A stretch of DNA of 11,140 nucleotides, taken from NCBI GenBank assembly GCA_021798375.1, contig JAJZHU010000053.1:1-11140 (forward strand), written 5' to 3'. Source of the DNA: Pseudomonadota bacterium. Lineage in GTDB: Bacteria; Pseudomonadota; Alphaproteobacteria; Acetobacterales; Acetobacteraceae. Shown here piece by piece: positions 7,415-11,140 of the stretch (within the stretch, counting starts at the first letter, position 1; the number at the start of each line of letters is the position of its first letter). Under the pieces are notes generated by a model that did not search any database, had not been told where the DNA came from, and saw only the letters and a list, made by a program, of their open reading frames with translations. The position numbers were made by a program, and so were the translations under genes.

Positions 7415-8389
7415 CTATGCGCTGACGTTGCGTCTCACCTGCCGCTCAATCCATCCGTATGTCACTTCTAGCCCCTCCCGCAGGGTCCGGCTGGGTGCCC
7501 AATTAAGCTCTTCCCGAATTAATCGGTTGTCGGAGTTTCGGCCGCGCACCCCCTGCGGGCCATCGATATGCCGTTTCTCAATCCGCTTCCCGGCGATGTC
7601 AGCGACCATTTCCACAAGCTGATTAATTGTCACCATCTCTTCCGACCCGATATTGACCGGGCCGGCGAAGTTAGACCGAAGCAAACGGGTCGTCCCCTCG
7701 ACGCACTCATCGACATACAGGAACGATCTGGTCTGTTTACCGTCTCCCCAAATTTCGATTGTGTCGCCGGGCTTAGCCATCGCGACCTTGCGACAGATAG
7801 CAGCCGGGGCCTTTTCACGCCCACCCGTCCAGGTACCTTCAGGGCCGAAAATGTTGTGGAAACGTGCTACGTGGGCGTTCATGCCATGATTGCGCCGATA
7901 GGCCAGATACAGGCGCTCGCTGAACAGCTTTTCCCACCCATACTCGCTATCCGGTGCCGCCGGATAGGCGGAGTCTTCCGAGCATTTGGGGTTGTCGGGA
8001 TCCTCTTGATTATAGGCCGGGTATGCGCAGGCGGAGGAGGAGTAGAAAACGGTGCGAATGTTGCGCTTGTGAAGCGCATCCAACACATTCAGGTTAATGG
8101 TGGCTGAATTATGCATAATGTCGGCATCGTTCTCGCCGGTGAAAATGAAACCAGCACCACCCATATCAGCGGCCAGCTGATAAACCTCGTCGAACCGGGT
8201 GTCCACCGCTGCTCGGCAAATGTCCTGGTCTCGCAAATCTCCGATCATAAAATCGTCCGCCGCCGTCTCGGCGTATTCTGGAAACTTAAGGTCAACGCCC
8301 CGAACCCAAAAGCCTTCCATCTTGAGTCGCTTCACAAGGTGACTGCCTATGAAGCCGCCGGCTCCACATACTAAGGCCTTTTTCGACAT
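7415..8389 (-). CDS. GDP-mannose 3,5-epimerase-like NAD-dependent epimerase (extended SDR)
   Basis: A 324-residue extended short-chain dehydrogenase/reductase that closely follows plant GDP-mannose 3,5-epimerase, which converts GDP-D-mannose to GDP-L-galactose and GDP-L-gulose in the cytosol. GAGGFIGSH (9-17) is the NAD-binding loop. AADMGGAGFI (73-82) corresponds to the plant AADMGGMGFI segment. The candidate catalytic residues are all present: Cys121 in SSACAYP, Tyr150 and Lys154 in YGWEK, and Lys193 in GGREKAPAA. From memory of the Arabidopsis enzyme (Cys145, Tyr174, Lys178, Lys217) the offset is a constant 24, which supports true orthology in function. GDGKQTRSF (215-223), VNIGSEEMV (245-253) and GVRGRNSDN (280-288) also agree. 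The ATG at 8389 follows an AGGAAT about 10 bases upstream. It is the first gene of a probable operon with FkbM. Other SDR epimerases are less likely. Confidence 0.93.
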   Translation of the reverse strand: MSKKALVCGAGGFIGSHLVKRLKMEGFWVRGVDLKFPEYAETAADDFMIGDLRDQDICRAAVDTRFDEVYQLAADMGGAGFIFTGENDADIMHNSATINLNVLDALHKRNIRTVFYSSSACAYPAYNQEDPDNPKCSEDSAYPAAPDSEYGWEKLFSERLYLAYRRNHGMNAHVARFHNIFGPEGTWTGGREKAPAAICRKVAMAKPGDTIEIWGDGKQTRSFLYVDECVEGTTRLLRSNFAGPVNIGSEEMVTINQLVEMVADIAGKRIEKRHIDGPQGVRGRNSDNRLIREELNWAPSRTLREGLEVTYGWIERQVRRNVSA

Positions 8390-8416
8390 AGACTGCCATT
8401 CCTAATTGCTGACCAT

Positions 8417-8439
8417 CGCGGCCTGTGATGTTGGCCGCG
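8417..8439 (-). promoter_or_regulatory. Hairpin in the probable leader of the epimerase mRNA
   Basis: CGCGGCC at 8417-8423 and GGCCGCG at 8433-8439 form a 7-bp GC-rich stem with a 9-base loop, about 30 bases upstream of the epimerase start. If transcribed it would fold in the 5' leader just before the ribosome site. It has no T run on either side, so it is not an ordinary terminator. Its function is unknown. Confidence 0.35.
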
Positions 8440-8678
8440 TAGCCGAATGCCTCGATGATAGCGAAACATAGCATATCAATTTCCGGAAGTCGGATGAACC
8501 GTTTTTTTCTCACGGCCCGGGGCGCATCGAATGATGGCATCGTCGGTGGTGCCCGCCGGCCAGTGGGGATAGCTAAAGACAGCAGCGGGCGAATGCCGTA
8601 AGCTGCTAGATGTGATAAGTGATGTCTGGAAACCTGCGCTTATCTACGTCCGTATGGCATTCTCAATACCCGGCTTGT

Positions 8679-8682
8679 GGAG
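8679..8682 (+). promoter_or_regulatory. Ribosome binding site deciding the GT-like gene start
   Basis: GGAG lies 9 bases before GTG 8692. The earlier in-frame GTG at 8677 overlaps it and has no ribosome site of its own. The frame is closed by TGA at 8620, and no ATG start exists in between. Confidence 0.45.
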
Positions 8683-8691
8683 ACTAATTTC

Positions 8692-9966
8692 GTGACCAAA
8701 GAGCCACTTAAATATATATTCAGGGGCGACGTGGAGGCGGGCTTTTTTATTCACGCTCTCCATCAAGGCACCCCGGATCCGTTGGTGCGGGGATGTCACG
8801 GGAATCTCCCGCCTCTCGAAGGTCCATACATCTGTGTCGTTCCCGTTAAGGACTATTGGCGGATGATTGCAGCCATGGCCCGGCTTCATAATGTCAGGCA
8901 TTACGCAGATGTCCTCGAACCCCAGATTCTCGACGACATGCGGGCCAGGCGTTGTGTGCTAATTTTGGACTTATCGAACGAGGGGCCAGCCTATGCAGCG
9001 GAAATATTCGATGAACTTTTTCGATGGATCGAGGGCAACAATCTGCCTGCTGGACAGGTGGTTTGGCTCGCGCAAAACCGAAACATGGGGGCACGCTGTC
9101 GCGACAGTGCCGGCGCCCGCGCCGAGCTAATTCAGTTCGAATATTATGATTTTTTTGTGAAGATGATGGCTGTGCTTTTTGCACCTGGTGCAAACCAGCA
9201 AATCGTCGATATCAACACTGGTTCGTTGGCTGACCGAATGTTCGACCCCGGCCGAAAGGACCGCCTCTTGCTATGTCTTAACGCGACTCCGCGCATACCC
9301 CGGGTGCTCACCGTAAGTGCTCTTATATACCACGGTTTGCTTGAAGGATCGTTAGTCTCCTTCCCCGGATTGAATTACGTAAAGGACCCGGGTTCGGTCG
9401 ATGACGTCACCGCATACATCGACGCAAATCCTTCGTTAGACTACTTACGGGCGTCGCTGGTCACGACACTTGGATTGAGCGACTTAAGGGTGGATGAGTT
9501 CTCTGAGAAAGGAAACGCGCTTTTTGCAAAAGTGGACGTTCGGCCTTACGAGCGTACGTTCTTTTCCTTAGTCACAGAGACGGAATTCACAGATGGCTCA
9601 GTGCATCGTATAACTGAAAAAATCGTCAAACCCTTCTGCCTCGGGCATCCAGCACTAATCGTCGGGAATCCACATTCCGTTGAGTTCATGACGGAGTTAG
9701 GGTTTCTGGATTGGGGGCATATGATTGATCGGACATACGAATCAGAACCTAGCCCGGCAAAGCGATTCGGATTATTGTTCGACGAGGTACGTCGGCAGGC
9801 CTACAAGATACGCACGAACCCTAATGACTGGCTCGGCCTCGCGCGGGAAATCGGGACCGCGAACATGCGGCACGCAGCAGAGGGGAAGCTTCTATCGCGG
9901 TACCGCGAAATTTACGATCATCCTGTGATCGAGCGGCTTGCACGCATGGTGGGTCACCCAACTTAG
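8692..9966 (+). CDS. Uncharacterised protein, possible GT-B (fucosyltransferase-like) glycosyltransferase
   Basis: I do not recognise a named family for this 424-residue protein (429 if GTG 8677 is used). LLLCLNATPRIPRV at 192-205 resembles an LCxNxxxRxxR segment seen in unannotated glycan-locus and phage proteins. SLVTETEF (292-299), RITEKIVKPF (306-315), HPALIVGNP (319-327) and ELGFLDW (335-341) together resemble the donor-binding half of GT10-type fucosyltransferases, where a TEK motif and a following PVxxG segment are conserved. IDRTYES at 345-351 completes the pattern. These are motif similarities only. No signal peptide or membrane segment is evident. It is transcribed divergently from the epimerase, which uses GDP-mannose, so a GDP-sugar-dependent transferase is an attractive but unproven role. 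The start rests on the GGAG at 8679-8682. A large hairpin follows 18 bases after the stop. Confidence 0.8.
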   Translation: MTKEPLKYIFRGDVEAGFFIHALHQGTPDPLVRGCHGNLPPLEGPYICVVPVKDYWRMIAAMARLHNVRHYADVLEPQILDDMRARRCVLILDLSNEGPAYAAEIFDELFRWIEGNNLPAGQVVWLAQNRNMGARCRDSAGARAELIQFEYYDFFVKMMAVLFAPGANQQIVDINTGSLADRMFDPGRKDRLLLCLNATPRIPRVLTVSALIYHGLLEGSLVSFPGLNYVKDPGSVDDVTAYIDANPSLDYLRASLVTTLGLSDLRVDEFSEKGNALFAKVDVRPYERTFFSLVTETEFTDGSVHRITEKIVKPFCLGHPALIVGNPHSVEFMTELGFLDWGHMIDRTYESEPSPAKRFGLLFDEVRRQAYKIRTNPNDWLGLAREIGTANMRHAAEGKLLSRYREIYDHPVIERLARMVGHPT

Positions 9967-9984
9967 GCCGTAAGGTAGAATGCG

Positions 9985-10042
9985 TTGAACAGGGGCGTCA
10001 CTGGTTCACTTTATATCTTTGTGGGAAGCGCCCCTGCTTCAA
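9985..10042 (+). terminator. Large stem-loop after the GT-like gene, possible terminator
   Basis: TTGAACAGGGGCG (9985-9997) pairs with CGCCCCTGCTTCAA (10029-10042) over 13 base pairs with one bulged base (10037), around a 31-base loop. It begins 18 bases after the stop codon. No T run follows, so it may be a 3'-end stabilising structure or a repeat element rather than a classic intrinsic terminator. Confidence 0.4.
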
Positions 10043-10062
10043 TCGTGCGGACCATAGCCATC

Positions 10063-10293
10063 TTAACGCTGTCCAATCATCTTTCGTGAGATTGCGCGGA
10101 AGCGGTTCGCGCTTGTCAGCTTGATTGTCGTAGCTTGATGGCGAAGGCGTTGTTTTGCTTCGGCTCGGCAGCGGCAAATGTCCTTGACAAAATTCCTAAT
10201 AGATTATACAATTAGTCCCATTAAAATCGGTCGTGTCCAAATCGTTAGGATCTGCTGATACGCTTGCGCCGACGATTTTAACGCGGTCCAACC
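10063..10293. repeat. Imperfect 16-base direct repeat
   Basis: TTAACGCTGTCCAATC (10063-10078) and TTAACGCGGTCCAACC (10278-10293) agree at 14 of 16 positions, 215 bases apart. A shorter copy of the GTCCAA core occurs near 10235. It may be the trace of a duplicated element or a binding site. Confidence 0.35.
10184..10212 (+). promoter_or_regulatory. Near-consensus sigma70-type promoter
   Basis: TTGACA (10184-10189) is a perfect -35 box and TACAAT (10207-10212) matches the -10 box at 5 of 6 positions, with an ideal 17-base spacer. Transcription would start near 10219. No convincing ORF follows for several hundred bases, so the product may be a non-coding RNA, or the promoter may be left over from a lost gene. 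Confidence 0.5.
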
Positions 10294-10308
10294 GTGGGGC
10301 CGATTTTA
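10222..10308 (+). repeat. Inverted repeat just downstream of the promoter
   Basis: TAAAATCGG (10222-10230) is the exact reverse complement of CCGATTTTA (10300-10308). A second CGATTTTA at 10273-10280 could pair with the same left arm over 8 bases, giving two alternative folds. The repeat starts where a transcript from the 10184 promoter would begin. Confidence 0.4.
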
Positions 10309-10654
10309 GTCCGCCCACAGCCCCGCCACCGCTTGGGCACCTGCCGTAGCCCTTCGACCACAATCTAAAACCGAAGAATCACAGAAAATGCGAAAAAATA
10401 AGATTCAACACCCCCGCACGAGTTCTGGGACAGGCATGATACCCCCAACACCCAGCCCAACCCACCAAACAACCGGGGAAATCCACCTACACGAACTGGC
10501 CCGCCGCCAGCTCCGCCCCCGGCAGGCCGTCATCCTCTCCTCCACCCACACCACCGGCCTCCGCCCGCCCGATGCACTCAATCGCGGCAGCGCATACACC
10601 TCAGCACCTAAATCGCGCAAAAAATAAGACGCAGTATCGCCTTGTGGTTCGTGA

Positions 10655-10683
10655 GACGCCGGTTAGACTGCTGAACCGGCGTC
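10655..10683 (-). terminator. Probable terminator hairpin of the Ldh-family gene
   Basis: GACGCCGGTT (10655-10664) and AACCGGCGTC (10674-10683) form a perfect 10-bp GC-rich stem with a 9-base loop, placed 7 bases downstream of the oxidoreductase stop codon. The position fits transcription termination on the minus strand. No T run follows the stem, which lowers certainty. Confidence 0.55.
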
Positions 10684-10690
10684 CAAGGCC

Positions 10691-11140
10691 CTAACCCGCG
10701 TTCGCCCCAGCCACCCGGTCAAACTCCGCGCCCGAAATCCCCAGCGTCTCCGCCGCCGCCCTTATGTCCCGCCACGTCGTGTCGTCCACCTCGATCCCGT
10801 CCACCATCCGCTTGGCCGCGTAACGCCGCTCCGGCTCCCCGGGCGTCAGCACCTCATCAAACCCCGGCGCCGGCCTGGCCGATTTCACATGCGCCTTCAC
10901 CGCCTGAATATCCCCAGCGATCTTCCCCGCATCCCCCAGCTTCGACAAATCGATCACCGTGGCCAGCATGGAGTTCAAAATCCCGCCCTTCGCCTCATGA
11001 AACGCGCCCTGGCCCCCCGCCACCGCACTGGCCATGATCTCGCACATCACCGCCAGCCCGGACCCTTTATGGGTGCCGAACGCCCGCAATGCCCCGGTAT
11101 GGTCGCGGATAAACCCGGTCGGGTCGTTCGTCGGGTTGCC
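10691..11140 (-). CDS. Malate/L-lactate dehydrogenase (Ldh_2) family oxidoreductase, C-terminal part
   Basis: The last 149 residues of an NAD(P)-dependent 2-hydroxyacid oxidoreductase of the Ldh_2 family (YlbC/ComC/malate dehydrogenase type), which is distinct from classical lactate dehydrogenase. The frame is open to the right edge, so the N-terminal part lies outside and a start at 11089 would be false. At the visible beginning GNPTNDPTGF, then GALRAFGTHKGSGLAVMCEI, match the family's conserved GNP and FGxHKGxGLAxMxE region, which lines the cofactor and substrate site. The full family length is usually about 330-360 residues, so somewhat under half is present. The tail (TPGEPE, then a helix with RAAAETLGI) matches the usual C-terminus. 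The gene is GC-rich like typical chromosomal genes and appears to be metabolic, unrelated to the glycan genes. The exact substrate is unknown. Confidence 0.92.
   Translation of the reverse strand, partial: GNPTNDPTGFIRDHTGALRAFGTHKGSGLAVMCEIMASAVAGGQGAFHEAKGGILNSMLATVIDLSKLGDAGKIAGDIQAVKAHVKSARPAPGFDEVLTPGEPERRYAAKRMVDGIEVDDTTWRDIRAAAETLGISGAEFDRVAGANAG

Larger units (their letters stand above)
8390..8691. other. Divergent intergenic region between epimerase and GT-like gene
   Basis: About 300 bases that should hold promoters for both divergent genes. I found no -35/-10 pair good enough to report. It contains a 7-bp GC stem (8417-8439), a TTCCGGAA palindrome near 8480-8488 and a run of seven T at 8502-8508 preceded by only a 3-bp stem. 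An 82-codon minus-strand frame overlaps it and the epimerase start, but it shows no family features and no good ribosome site. Confidence 0.5.
9967..10690. other. Long gene-poor stretch
   Basis: Over 700 bases without a convincing gene. From left to right it holds a large hairpin (9985-10042), an imperfect direct repeat (10063-10078 and 10278-10293), a near-consensus promoter (10184-10212), an inverted repeat (10222-10308), a C-rich plus strand around 10410-10580 with overlapping open frames on both strands, and a perfect 10-bp hairpin before the last gene. Neither the 79-codon plus frame (10388-10627) nor the 71-codon minus frame (10620-10405) shows a recognisable motif or a good ribosome site. 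Confidence 0.6.

Noticed and set aside
8480..8508. Possible terminator: palindrome followed by seven T
   Set aside because: The stem next to the T run is only 3 bp, and no plus-strand gene lies just upstream to be terminated.
8292..8540. 82-codon minus-strand frame overlapping the epimerase start
   Set aside because: Overlaps the strongly supported epimerase in another frame and has no family features.
10405..10620. 71-codon minus-strand frame, starting with a TTG
   Set aside because: No recognisable domain, rare start codon, no ribosome site; Trp/Arg-rich composition looks like translated G-rich non-coding DNA.
10388..10627. 79-codon plus-strand frame in the C-rich stretch
   Set aside because: No recognisable motif, weak ribosome site, odd proline/threonine-rich composition caused by the C-rich strand, and an equally long frame on the other strand.

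Overview
The window looks like part of a surface-glycan (exopolysaccharide, O-antigen or protein-glycosylation) locus from a high-GC alphaproteobacterium. Rhodospirillales or a relative is my best guess, from protein style and codon use only; no marker gene is present to prove it. It contains seven well-supported coding regions plus one partial gene at each end. No rRNA, tRNA, CRISPR array or transposase is visible.

Layout, left to right. (1) 2-766, +: the C-terminal part of a GT-B (GT4-like) glycosyltransferase, cut by the window edge. (2) 846-1409, +: a small class I SAM-dependent methyltransferase. (3) 1601-2938, +: a glycosyltransferase of the GT2/GT92-like GT-A type, preceded by a plausible sigma70-type promoter. 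(4) 3030-6305, +: a large TPR-repeat protein ending in a domain that resembles the DUF1796 papain-like family. (5) A low-GC convergent gap, 6306-6612, holding an inverted repeat. (6) 7335-6613 and 8389-7415, both -: an FkbM-family methyltransferase and, upstream of it in the same probable operon, a GDP-mannose 3,5-epimerase-like enzyme with its catalytic residues intact. (7) 8692-9966, +: a protein I cannot name firmly, with motifs suggesting a retaining-type or fucosyltransferase-like GT-B fold. (8) 9967-10690: a gene-poor stretch with a large hairpin, a near-consensus promoter that has no convincing ORF after it, and a hairpin that probably ends the last gene. (9) 11140-10691, -: the C-terminal third or so of a malate/L-lactate dehydrogenase (Ldh_2) family oxidoreductase, cut by the window edge.

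How the genes may work together (inference): the epimerase would convert GDP-D-mannose to GDP-L-galactose (and GDP-L-gulose), the glycosyltransferases would add sugars to a surface glycan or glycoprotein, and the FkbM and class I methyltransferases would cap or decorate it. The TPR protein may be a scaffold or a processing factor.

Base composition changes along the window. Hand-counted 60-base lines give 44/60 G+C in the first gene (601-660), 27/60 in the third (1741-1800), 20/60 in the gap at 6541-6600 and 40/60 in the last gene (11041-11100). This fits a variable, probably horizontally exchanged, glycan region set between more typical chromosomal genes. I do not see a clearly new biological system. 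The least explained elements are the TPR/DUF1796-like fusion, the 424-residue GT-like protein and the promoter-led non-coding stretch near 10.2 kb.
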